From positions 260,001 to 277,500 of the forward strand of contig MCFG01000029.1 of NCBI GenBank assembly GCA_002104895.1: a DNA stretch of 17,500 nucleotides, written 5' to 3'. Shown here one piece after another: positions 1 to 8,046 of the stretch. This DNA is from Anaeromyces robustus. Its lineage: Eukaryota > Neocallimastigomycota > Neocallimastigomycetes > Neocallimastigales > Neocallimastigaceae. Made by a program: the position numbers and the translations under genes. The stretch's first letter is position 1, and each line of letters opens with the position of its first letter. Under the pieces are notes generated by a model. It searched no databases. It was not told the DNA's origin and saw nothing but the letters and a program-made list of their open reading frames with translations.

Positions 1-690
1 TATTTTATTTATTTATTTTATTTATTTTATTGGTAGTGTTTTTTATTCTACATTTCTTTTTCCATTTTTAATATTTTTTAATATCAATTAAATTTCCTTT
101 TAGTCTTTTTATAACATAAAATTATAAATTATTACAAGTTCTTTTTTTTTTATTGGACTTTTATTAAAATTATTAAATAAACATTAAATATTTTAATCCA
201 TTTATTAACATTCTTATATTTACTATAACTAAATTGATTAATAAAAAAAATAAAATAATAATAAATGATTCATCAATTTAATACATATATTATTAATAAT
301 AAAAATATAATCAAGATAAATATTAAAAAAAAAAAGATATATACCTTATTTTATATAAAATGGGAGTTACACTCTATTAATCTATTTTTTTTTTAATTAT
401 ATATTTCTTCTTTCTGTAATTTTTTTTATTTTATTTTTCATAAAAAAATGTTAAATTTCTTTTCTTTTTAAAATACCTTTATTTTTTTTTTTATTATTGA
501 TTAAAAAAAAGTTTGATTAAAAATTTTAATTAAACACGTGATTATAATATAAAAATAATGGTAATTTTACATACTTTTTAATTATATCTATATTAAAAAT
601 TAAAAAATTTAATTATCATAAAAATTTATTATAATTCTTTGTTTTTTTTTTTAAAAAAAAAAAAATAAAAAAAAAATATTTAATATTAAA
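1..690. other. gene-free AT-rich spacer at the left edge
   Basis: No open frame of useful length and no RNA gene is visible. The stretch consists of alternating A and T runs with scattered short words. The only part that stands out is the more complex segment at 506-555, which is listed separately. An ATG at 361 is followed by a stop after six codons and is not supported as a gene. Confidence 0.6.
506..555 (+). promoter_or_regulatory. promoter-like element with CACGTG, copy 1
   Basis: The segment reads AAAAAGTTTGATTAAAAA, then AT-rich spacer, then ACACGTGATT. It closely resembles the segment at 7941-7992 just upstream of PCF11, where the core is ACACGCGTGATT. CACGTG (535-540) is the E-box core bound by bHLH factors such as Cbf1 in fungi. 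C and G are very rare in this spacer, so keeping them in two similar 50-bp segments suggests a bound site. No intact gene follows here. The nearest coding-like sequence is the relic starting at 691, so this may be the promoter of a dead gene. Function is inferred. Confidence 0.35.
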
Positions 691-860
691 ATGTTACATC
701 AAAAATATTTTTTTATTTCTTATTATAGCATCTTTGGTTTAATCTGGGATATCTCCTGAATTTTTTACATGACAGTTTTCATCCAGAATTATATAAATAT
801 ATTTATTTAGATTTTATTAGACAATAATCTATCAAGACTCCAGTTCATGAAATTATTATT
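691..860 (+). pseudogene. short coding-like relic, family unrecognised
   Basis: From 729 a frame reads without stop for 32 codons (HLWFNLGYLLNFLHDSFH and onward), hits TAA at 825-827, and continues for 11 codons to TGA at 861. The residue mix (H, W, D, P, E, Y) and the higher G+C look more like protein-coding DNA than the surrounding spacer. The TAA could be a mutated CAA (Gln) codon. The frame begins right after a TATTATAG that could be a 3' splice site, and another frame opens with ATG at 691 for 25 codons. I do not recognise a family. It could be a gene or transposon fragment, or a chance frame. Confidence 0.25.
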
Positions 861-862
861 TG

Positions 863-904
863 AACAATTAACTAATTTATATTTTAATAAATTAGTTAAT
901 TGTT
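863..904. repeat. perfect inverted repeat, 18-bp arms, 6-base loop
   Basis: The arms are 863-880 (beginning AACAATTAACTAATTTA) and 887-904, exactly complementary, with a six-base loop at 881-886. It starts directly after the last stop of the coding-like relic. It could be the end structure of a small transposon or a transcript-end hairpin. AT-rich DNA makes such palindromes more likely by chance, but 18 exact pairs with so small a loop is strong. Confidence 0.65.
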
Positions 905-943
905 TATAAAGTAAGTCTATATAAACTTTTTTTTTTTTTTTTT

Positions 944-1073
944 ATTTTAGTCATTTTTATAAACTTTTGTTTGTTTGTTTTTATTTTTGTTTTTGTTTTT
1001 AATTTTAGTCATTTTTATAAACTTTGTTTGTTTGTTTTTGTTTTAGTTTTTTTATTTTAGTCATTTTTATAAG
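944..1073 (+). repeat. three copies of a T-rich direct repeat
   Basis: The word ATTTTAGTCATTTTTATAA occurs at 944, 1002 and 1054, that is at spacings of 58 and 52 bases. The first two copies continue with AACTTT(T)GTTTGTTTGTTTTT. These are the only places nearby with the unit TTTTAGTCA, so they are diverged tandem duplications rather than chance. No function is apparent. Confidence 0.65.
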
Positions 1074-1246
1074 CAATAATTTATATTTAATCTTTAAACA
1101 AAAAAACATACATACAATATATATATCTATAAAAAAATAAAGAAAAAAAAATAAAAGATAAAGTATAAATAAACTTCATATATTTCTATATATTAAAATT
1201 AAATATATAAATACATATTATTTAAAAAATCTTATTATTTTTTTTA

Positions 1247-1250
<4 letters not shown>

Positions 1251-1284
<34 letters not shown>
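1251..1284. repeat. TA dinucleotide microsatellite
   Basis: Seventeen uninterrupted TA units follow an A run. Confidence 0.9.
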
Positions 1285-1286
<2 letters not shown>

Positions 1287-1350
1287 AATAAATTAAAAAA
1301 AAAATTATTTCAATTACAAGTCATTTTTTAGTTTTATTAAACTATTATAC

Positions 1351-1666
1351 CATCTACATTAATTGCTGTTAATGGAAGATGTAGTAGTAAAAATGGTATA
1401 GGTATTATTACTTGAAATATGTATTAGATATAGTTGATCAATATATTTCTAAGAAATGCCTAAAATAATCCAACTTAAATAAAAAAAATAAAAAAATGTT
1501 CTCATTATAATATCTCTTTTCAATCAGACAATAGAAGAAAGGGTAGCTTTATGTATATATATAGTTTACTGATCAATGTAAATGTATAAGTAATACCATT
1601 TCTGGAAAATGTTCAAATTGCATTCCAAAGGCAATTGGAATTAAAATATATATTCTTTCAAAAAAT
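1351..1666 (+). pseudogene. decayed gene with two probable CBM18 (chitin-binding type 1) modules
   Basis: At 1351-1412 the frame reads PSTLIAVNGRCSSKNGIG and then hits TGA. After a one-base shift, 1414-1434 reads EICIRYS, and after another, 1436-1459 reads DQYISKKC. Pieced across these breaks, the order matches the CBM18 layout: G-R-C-x-S-K-x-G, then E-C-C-S-K-Y-G, then T/D-Q-Y-C-x-K-x-C. Several expected Cys codons are changed (TGT to ATT or GGT). A second, similarly broken copy ends in TDQCKCISNTISGKCSNC (open frame 1565-1666). CBM18 modules bind chitin and are common in repeated arrays in secreted proteins of anaerobic fungi (family knowledge). G+C is higher than in the surroundings. Frameshifts and in-frame stops make this a pseudogene; the exact parent protein is unknown. 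Confidence 0.45.
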
Positions 1667-1692
1667 TAAATGGTATATACTAAGTTAAGTAT

Positions 1693-1902
1693 ATGGATGA
1701 TGATTCTTTTGATTTTACATCTACTGATTTACATCCAGAAGGTTCTAACATTGAATATTATCTTCCAAAAACTACATATGAAAGTGATAATGGTATAAAT
1801 AATCAATATTTACAAGTTAGTGAATATGATACTGATAAATTGTTAGTAATAAATATCCAAGGGATTTTATTTCTTTATTTAAATTATATATTAAAAGAAT
1901 AA
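1693..1902 (+). pseudogene. 69-codon open frame, probable C-terminal remnant of the same broken gene
   Basis: The frame starts at ATG 1693 and ends at TAA 1900-1902. The first 54 residues are acidic and well mixed (MDDDSFDFTSTDLHPEGSN, then a YYLPKTTY-type segment), with Gly, Pro, His and Glu, unlike translated spacer. The last 15 residues become hydrophobic and AT-driven, so the true coding part may end near 1860. It lies 26 bases after the last open frame of the CBM18-like remains on the same strand, and is most simply a further piece of that gene. An independent small gene is possible. No family recognised. Confidence 0.35.
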
Positions 1903-2007
1903 TATTATTATTATTATATATATTCTTATTCATTTCTCTAAATATACATTTTTTATTATTTTTTATTTTATTTCATTTATATATAAATATATGAACAAAA
2001 AAAAATA

Positions 2008-2039
<32 letters not shown>

Positions 2040-3159
2040 CAATTTTACAATAAAATGAAAAAAAAGTAATAATTATAAGAAAGATGTATTAAAAATAAAA
2101 TGTGAAAAAAAAGTAATAATTATAAACTAGATATATCAAAAATAAAATGTAAAAAAAAATTCAAAAAAAAAAATAGCAATTAAAAAAAGAGAGAGAGAGA
2201 AAAAAAAAAGTTTTTTAATTAATTGAAGTAATACTAACAAATGTATTTATAAATAACATTTAAATTTTATATCAATTATTTTTTTCTTTTCTCAAAATAT
2301 GAAATTATCATTTTACAAAAAAAATTACTTGTTTTAACAGTTATTTGATATTTCTTCCTTTTATTTTTTAATTTTTTTTATTTAATAGTATTAAAACTTT
2401 ATCACATAAACACAATTAATATATTTATTATTAGTTTCTCCCAAAAATGATTATTATAAATAAAATAAAAAAATGATTAATTATTGTTATTTTATATTAT
2501 ATGTTAATATCAATCAGTTATAAGTAAAAACAAGTAATAACAATACGGTCAACAATTTTATAAAATTATTTCTATATTCTATATATAAACTAATATAACT
2601 TAATATAAATGAAACTAATCAATAACATTTTGAAGTTTAAAATATTATCTCTACTACAAAAACCTGTAACAAAGATTACTTTCCACTTATGTGTATAATA
2701 TATATTGTATCTTAACAAATACTTATTTATTTTTATAATGCACATATAAATATTATTATTAACACATTTATTTCATTTTTTTTAATTAAAAAAAAATAAA
2801 AATAAATTAACTAATGAATATATATTTTTATTTTTCATTAACATTATAACATTTTCACTATTTTTTATATTGATAAGTTGGAAAAGTTTGAAATATAGGC
2901 AAATATTAATTAATAATTTTTTATTTTTTAACATAACAATTCAATATATTATAATGAGATTAAAAAAAAAAAAAAAAAGATAAATAAATTGTAATATATT
3001 AAAAATAGAAAATGAGAATATATATATTTAATATCAATAGTAAATAGTTATTAAAAAGAAAAAAAATAGTTGTTTTTTTCTCTTTATTATTTAATGAAAT
3101 GTATTTAATGAAATGTATTATTTAATGAATTTTATTTATTGTTTCATTTTCAAAAATAT
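1903..3159. other. gene-free AT-rich spacer
   Basis: No coding frame or RNA gene is visible. The stretch contains an ATA/AAT trinucleotide microsatellite (about 2008-2037), a short GA run near 2188-2200 and homopolymer A tracts. Slightly more complex sequence at about 2540-2720 gave no readable frame on either strand. Confidence 0.6.
2051..2150. repeat. imperfect tandem repeat, about 45-47 bp, 2 copies plus a partial third
   Basis: Copies begin at 2051 and 2096 with TAAAATG, followed by GTAATAATTATAA inside each, and a third start (TAAAATGT) occurs at 2143. The copies differ by a few substitutions and a two-base indel, so the duplication is old. Confidence 0.6.
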
Positions 3160-3265
3160 CCTAACCATATAGGTAATTAATGGGCCACAATAAAATCAAA
3201 AATTACTGCGCCATTAACATAATCATATGTTTAAACGTTGTCCCACGTGTATCATCCATAATAAA
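3160..3265. promoter_or_regulatory. relatively GC-rich complex island with CACGTG
   Basis: Within kilobases of near-pure A+T, this segment contains AATGGGCCAC, ACTGCGCCATTAA, AAACGTTGTCCCACGTG and TATCATCC. TTAATGG at its start is mirrored by CCATTAA further on. CACGTG lies at 3244-3249, the same core as at 535-540. No tRNA cloverleaf or convincing reading frame could be found. It could be a conserved promoter, a short untranslated exon, or a non-coding RNA. The following 60 bases return to spacer. Confidence 0.3.
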
Positions 3266-3462
3266 AAATAATTTAATTATTTAATAATGTTTAAAAAAGG
3301 AATTATTTAATTAGTCTTTATTAATTATATTATATCAAATATTTTATATAATTATTTATAATTGTCTCGATTAATTCTTTAGAATTTATAGATTTAATAA
3401 GATAAAGAAATAAAGCAAAGAAAGGTAAAAAAAAATTATTATTATTATAATTATTATCATTT

Positions 3463-3524
3463 AAAATCTTTGTAATTAATATTTTATAGATTATCTTAAA
3501 AAAATTATTAATTACAAAGATTTT
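3463..3524. repeat. perfect inverted repeat, 19-bp arms
   Basis: The arm at 3463-3481 (AAAATCTTTGTAATTAAT plus A) is exactly complementary to 3506-3524, around a 24-base loop. It contains C and G at matching places (CTTTG/CAAAG), which argues against pure AT chance pairing. It sits just before the 77-bp direct repeat, which shares the AAATCTTT/AAAGATTT words, so the whole 3463-3692 block may be one small repetitive element. Confidence 0.65.
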
Positions 3525-3533
3525 TAACATGAT

Positions 3534-3692
3534 AGTTTAATGCATAATATCATAAAAATCTTTTTAAACTAAAAAAAAAAAAAAAAAAAAAAAAAAAGAT
3601 TTTGATCTACAGTTTAATGCAGAATATCATAAAAATCTTTTTAAACTAAGAAAATAAAGAAAAAAAAAAGATTTTGATATACTATCTAAAGA
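3534..3692. repeat. 77-bp direct repeat, two copies, each followed by an A-rich tract
   Basis: Copy 1 (3534-3571) and copy 2 (3611-3648) both read AGTTTAATGCA, then one variable base (T or G), then AATATCATAAAAATC and TTTTTAAACTA. Each is followed by an A-rich run (A27 at 3571-3597 after copy 1, a broken one after copy 2) and then AGATTTTGAT. A unit ending in a poly(A) run is compatible with either simple tandem duplication or short retro-element ends. Confidence 0.65.
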
Positions 3693-3753
3693 AAAAAAAA
3701 AGAGTATTATGTATATTTAAATAATTTTATTATATGAATTTTGCAAAAAAATT

Positions 3754-3804
3754 AAAATAAAATAAAATAAAATAAAATAAAATAAAATAAAATAAAATAA
3801 AATA
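3754..3804. repeat. AAAAT pentanucleotide microsatellite
   Basis: About ten uninterrupted TAAAA units. Confidence 0.9.
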
Positions 3805-3898
3805 AATTTTTAATAGTTAATTATTAAATTTTCGTTACGGTAAAACAAAAATATATAACACATGACAAATTTATGAAAAGTGTCATAAGTTTATTATA

Positions 3899-3934
3899 CA
3901 TAATTTAACATAATTTAACATAATTTAACATAAT
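3899..3934. repeat. 10-bp tandem repeat CATAATTTAA
   Basis: Three perfect units plus a partial fourth. Confidence 0.85.
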
Positions 3935-4053
3935 ACAATTATTATTTAATATTTTTTTTTTTTTTTTGCTTTGTTTTGTTTTGTTTTGTTTTAATTTTCT
4001 TTCTTTCTTTGTTTCATAATAAACAAAAATTATTTGATAATCTACAATATATA

Positions 4054-4116
4054 ATTTAATATTTTATATTTAATATTTTATATTTGATATTTAATATTTG
4101 ATATTTAATATTTCAT
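4054..4116. repeat. tandem repeat of TTAATATT(T/G)(G/T)ATATT-type units, about 15 bp
   Basis: Alternating TAATATTTTATATT and TAATATTTGATATT units repeat about four times with single-base differences. Confidence 0.65.
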
Positions 4117-4246
4117 CAATTATTTTATCGTTTGTTAATAAAATTATAATTATAAACTTTAAAATATTTAAAAGCCGTACCGTAAAAACAACCATAAAAA
4201 ATGGTTAAATGTATAAATAAAAGTTGAGTAAAATAATAAAATTAAT

Positions 4247-4249
4247 TAA

Positions 4250-4304
<55 letters not shown>

Positions 4305-4367
4305 AAAAAATTAAATAAATAAAGAAATATATATATAAATAAATAAATAAATAAAGAAATATATATA

Positions 4368-4426
<59 letters not shown>
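4247..4426. repeat. AAAT tetranucleotide microsatellite, interrupted
   Basis: Long runs of TAAA units make up most of the interval. Two copies of an AAAGAAATATATATAT interruption (near 4321 and 4353) show that a stretch of the microsatellite was itself duplicated. Confidence 0.9.
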
Positions 4427-4427
<1 letters not shown>

Positions 4428-4917
4428 AAATCTATATAAATTATAATTAATTATAATTATATTTCATAATAAATAATTTATATATGATTATATATTATCT
4501 ATCATATATTAATATTTATTATTATTTAAATATATTTTGCAGAAACATAGGAAAACACTCTACATTAAACTGAATTATTACAATACTAAAATAGAATTGA
4601 ATCATAATATAATAATATTATATATTAATAACATAATAGATAATATATTAATAATATATAATCATCATGTTTTACCATAAATAGAAATAATAATTAACAT
4701 ATTAAGTAAGAAAAATCATGATTATTTTACTTTATATTATATAAAAAAAGTAATAATTTATAGTAATAATTTATATAATTATAATTATTATTTCATTAAT
4801 TATATTTAAGGATAAGTTTGTTTTTAATTATAAGTTATTGGATAATCTCCCAACTTTAAATATATAATTATTAAATTATTACTAACTATAGTATTTAATC
4901 CATCATTAGTAAAAACT

Positions 4918-5079
4918 ATGAAAGAGATTTTAGTTTTAGTTGAGAAAGGTGTTATTGTTGAAATTCAATTTTATATAGAGAGTGGTGTGTATGTGTGTAT
5001 TGAATAATCAATAATTAACATATTTAAATTTTTAATGACATACAGGAGTGTATTGAATGTGTGTATTGAAGTGAAGTGT
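4918..5079 (+). other. G+T-rich patch with a short open frame, no supported gene
   Basis: The top strand here carries many G and few C (for example GAGAGTGGTGTGTATGTGTG), unlike the balanced AT spacer around it. An ATG at 4918 opens 30 codons (MKEILVLVEKGVIVEIQFYI, then ten more), and that frame extends upstream without a stop for about 24 codons. The length is too short and no family is recognised, so I record it as a compositional anomaly rather than a gene. The words TGTGTATTGAA recur at about 4995 and 5060. Confidence 0.35.
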
Positions 5080-5231
5080 TTTTTTTTTTTTTTTTTTTTT
5101 TGATAAGTTTTGATTTTCAACCAATGGTATTAACAAGTTTTAGATTGTAATTTATTCAATGGTTTAGTTTTATTTTATTGTTTTATTTTTTCTAATATTT
5201 TTCTGTATTAATTTTTTTTAAATTTCAATTA

Positions 5232-5232
<1 letters not shown>

Positions 5233-5275
<43 letters not shown>

Positions 5276-5276
5276 A
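5233..5276. repeat. AAAT tetranucleotide microsatellite
   Basis: About eleven uninterrupted TAAA units. Confidence 0.9.
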
Positions 5277-5477
5277 AGTATCAAAAAAAAGAAATGAATT
5301 CATATTAAAATATTACTATAAATATATTCATTTATAATAGTATATTTATTTATTATATTTAATTTATATTAAATATTATAAATAATTTATTATTATTACC
5401 AAATTAAAAAAAATTAATAATAAATTATTCAATAGCCAAATATTAAATAATAACCTAAAATTAATAATTATAATTAA

Positions 5478-5512
5478 ATATTAATAATTAATAATTAATA
5501 ATTAATAATAAA
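5478..5512. repeat. 8-bp tandem repeat AATTAATA
   Basis: About four near-perfect units of TTAATAA(T). Confidence 0.7.
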
Positions 5513-5666
5513 TAATTAATAATTAGTAATTAATTAGTTAATTATTATTATACATAATTCAATAATTATTTAATAAATATCAACTATAAAATATAATACT
5601 TATAATATATGATATATAATATATAATATATAATTAATAAATTAAATAATTAAGATAATAATAATA

Positions 5667-5706
5667 AATAAAATTAAATAAAATTAAATAAAATTAAATA
5701 AAATCA
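5667..5706. repeat. 10-bp tandem repeat TAAAATTAAA
   Basis: Four units, the last diverging to ATAAAATCAA. Confidence 0.8.
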
Positions 5707-7094
5707 AATATAATCAAATTTAATGTTTTATAGAATAATATATTTAAATTAATAATTTTAACAATTTATTTATTTATTTATATATTTATTTATTTTTTAT
5801 TTATATATTTATTTGTTTTTTATTTATTTATTTATTTATTTTTCATATTTAAAAATAATAAATATAATACTATACCAGAAAAGAAAAAAAAAAAGATTAT
5901 TTGAATTATCACATTTATTATTATTTGATATTTTTATAAAATTAATTAATATATTATAATATATAATTTAGTATATTACATTTATAATTTTGAAATTATT
6001 TAATATTCAATTATAATATATATAATTATAAAATTTCTATATATTACATTATAATTTAATATAAATAAAACTTATAATTTATAATTCTATAATTTTATTT
6101 TATTTTTTCCTGTTTTACTGTTTTTTTTTTTTTTTTTTTTCAATGTTTTTTTTTTTTTTATAGAGAAATATCTTATTTATTTAGTGGCAATTTTATTTTC
6201 ATATATTAAAATATATTATAATATATATTAATTAATATATTATGTCATGTGCATATTTAAATAACAATTATTAAAATATAATTATAATATATTGAGTAGA
6301 TAGTTAATAAATATAAACTAATATAAATAACAAATATGATATAAAAATAGTGTATTTAAAAAAATGAGGTAAAATTTGATATTTGATTGGTTTTGAAGCT
6401 AAATAATAATATTAAAGTTTCAAAAAGGTAAAATAAAAATTATCATATATTATCATTATATTCCTAATATAAATAAAAACAAAATTGTTTAATATATTGT
6501 AATATATTGATAGTTATCAAAAAGTAAAAATATTAAAAAAAAAAAAAAAAAAAAACGTTATTTTTTTTTATATACTTTATTCCTTATTATTATATATAAT
6601 TAAATAATTATAATATATTATATTTACACAATTAATATATGAAACAATAGATAATTTTTATTAATGGTTAAAAATTAACTTTTTTTTTCCCTATAATTCT
6701 ATTTTTAAAATAATTTATAATATAATATAATATATATAATATATAATAATAATTAAAATATCAAATATAATAATAATTAATTAAATTATAAATAAATAAA
6801 TAAATAAATAATTGTAATATATTATTGTTTATATTAATGTATTAATTATTTATTATTTAAAATTTTTAAGATATAATAATTTTTTTTTAAATGTATTTAG
6901 AATTTATATATTTAAAATATATTAGTAAATATAATAAAAAAATATTAAATAAGTTGAAAAAAAAAATTTATATTAATAAAATAGTAATTTTTAAAAAGTT
7001 TATTATAAATTATTGATATTTTTTTTTTAATATTATTTTAATTATTTTATAAAAATTTTTTTTTCTTAATTTTTTTTTTATTTCTTTATTCTTT

Positions 7095-7233
7095 TAATTA
7101 TTTTTATAAAAAGTTATTCTAAAGATACCGATTTACTTAATAAATATTTAAAAATATAGAAATAATTATTTTTATAAAAAGTTATTCTAAAGATACCGAT
7201 TTACTTAATAAATATTTAAAAATATAGAAATAA
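7095..7233. repeat. perfect 68-bp tandem duplication
   Basis: Bases 7095-7162 are repeated exactly at 7163-7230, with the match running three bases further (to 7165 and 7233). The unit contains the distinctive words AGTTATTCTAAAGATACCG and ATTTACTTAATAAATATT. With no differences over 71 bases in fast-changing spacer, the duplication is recent or an assembly artefact. Confidence 0.9.
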
Positions 7234-7940
7234 CATTTTTATAATAGTTTTTTATATCATAGATTTATAAATAATATTATCATATTTAATTTAAAATATA
7301 AAAAAAAAAACGAACGAATTTACAAATTACCAAAAGAATAACAGGATAAAAGTATATATTTAAATTAATTTTGAATAAAAATGATTAAGATCGAAAAAAA
7401 AATAAATAAGAAAGGATTATTTTAAAAGATTTTATTGACAAAGGATAAAAATAAATAAACATCAAGAGAAAAAATAAGAGAAAGAGTGGAAAAATAGATG
7501 TCAAAGGATAATATAAAGAATATATAGATTAAATATTAATTTTAAAAATAAAGGAAGATATATAAAAACGTTAAAAAACAAAACATAAAATATATAGATC
7601 TAAAAAAAATAAACACATCCAAATATAAATATAGATCAAAAATTTAATCATTAAAAAAATCTTTTAAAAAAATAAAATATATTCAAAAGCAAAGAATATG
7701 ATTAAAATATTAAATAAATTTTATAAATAAAAAGTAATAATATAAAATAATAATAATATATATAATTATACTAACTTTTTTTTATTTTTTATATAAATAT
7801 TTATATTTAGATTTATATAATATTTTAAATTTATAGGTTTTGATTAGTTTATTTAAATAATTAATTTTAGTTGGAAAACAGGATAAATAAATAGGATTTT
7901 AAGTTTTAAAAAAGGAGATTGGACATAATTATTGTTTATT

Positions 7941-7992
7941 AAAAAGTTTGATTAAAAAATAAAATTAATACACGCGTGATTTAAATAAAAAA
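7941..7992 (+). promoter_or_regulatory. probable PCF11 promoter element with ACACGCGTG, copy 2
   Basis: The segment reads AAAAAGTTTGATTAAAAAA, AT spacer, ACACGCGTGATTTAAAT, and lies 55-105 bases upstream of the PCF11 ATG. It matches the element at 506-555 over most of its length. ACGCGT (7972-7977) is the MCB core recognised by MBF-type factors in fungi, and it sits inside a larger palindrome, CACGCGTG. C and G are otherwise nearly absent here. The position immediately before a real start codon supports a promoter role; the binding factor is not known. Confidence 0.5.
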
Positions 7993-8046
7993 GAAATTTA
8001 TATCTGTTTTTTTTTAATTTTTTTTATAATTTAAAGTTTTGTTATT

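Larger units (their letters stand above)
3266..7940. other. long gene-free spacer rich in simple repeats
   Basis: No gene could be supported on either strand across about 4.7 kb. Frames are interrupted every few codons, and the rare longer ones translate to Ile/Asn/Lys/Phe-only strings. The stretch holds the simple repeats and duplications listed separately, a T23 tract (5079-5101), a T20 tract (6121-6140) and an A21 tract (6535-6555). Bases 7370-7700 have a purine-rich top strand, but every frame has stops. The last part, 7700-7940, would contain the PCF11 upstream region. Confidence 0.6.

Noticed and set aside
3160-3265. A tRNA gene in the GC-richer island
   Set aside because: No seven-base acceptor stem, TTCRA loop or anticodon arm could be arranged on either strand.
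3330-3530. A 66-codon minus-strand frame
   Set aside because: Its composition is almost only Ile, Asn, Lys, Phe and Leu, and half of it falls inside the 19-bp-arm inverted repeat. No family or neighbouring exon supports it.
7370-7700. A purine-rich stretch that could be a decayed gene
   Set aside because: All three plus-strand frames stop repeatedly, and no recognisable motif could be pieced together.
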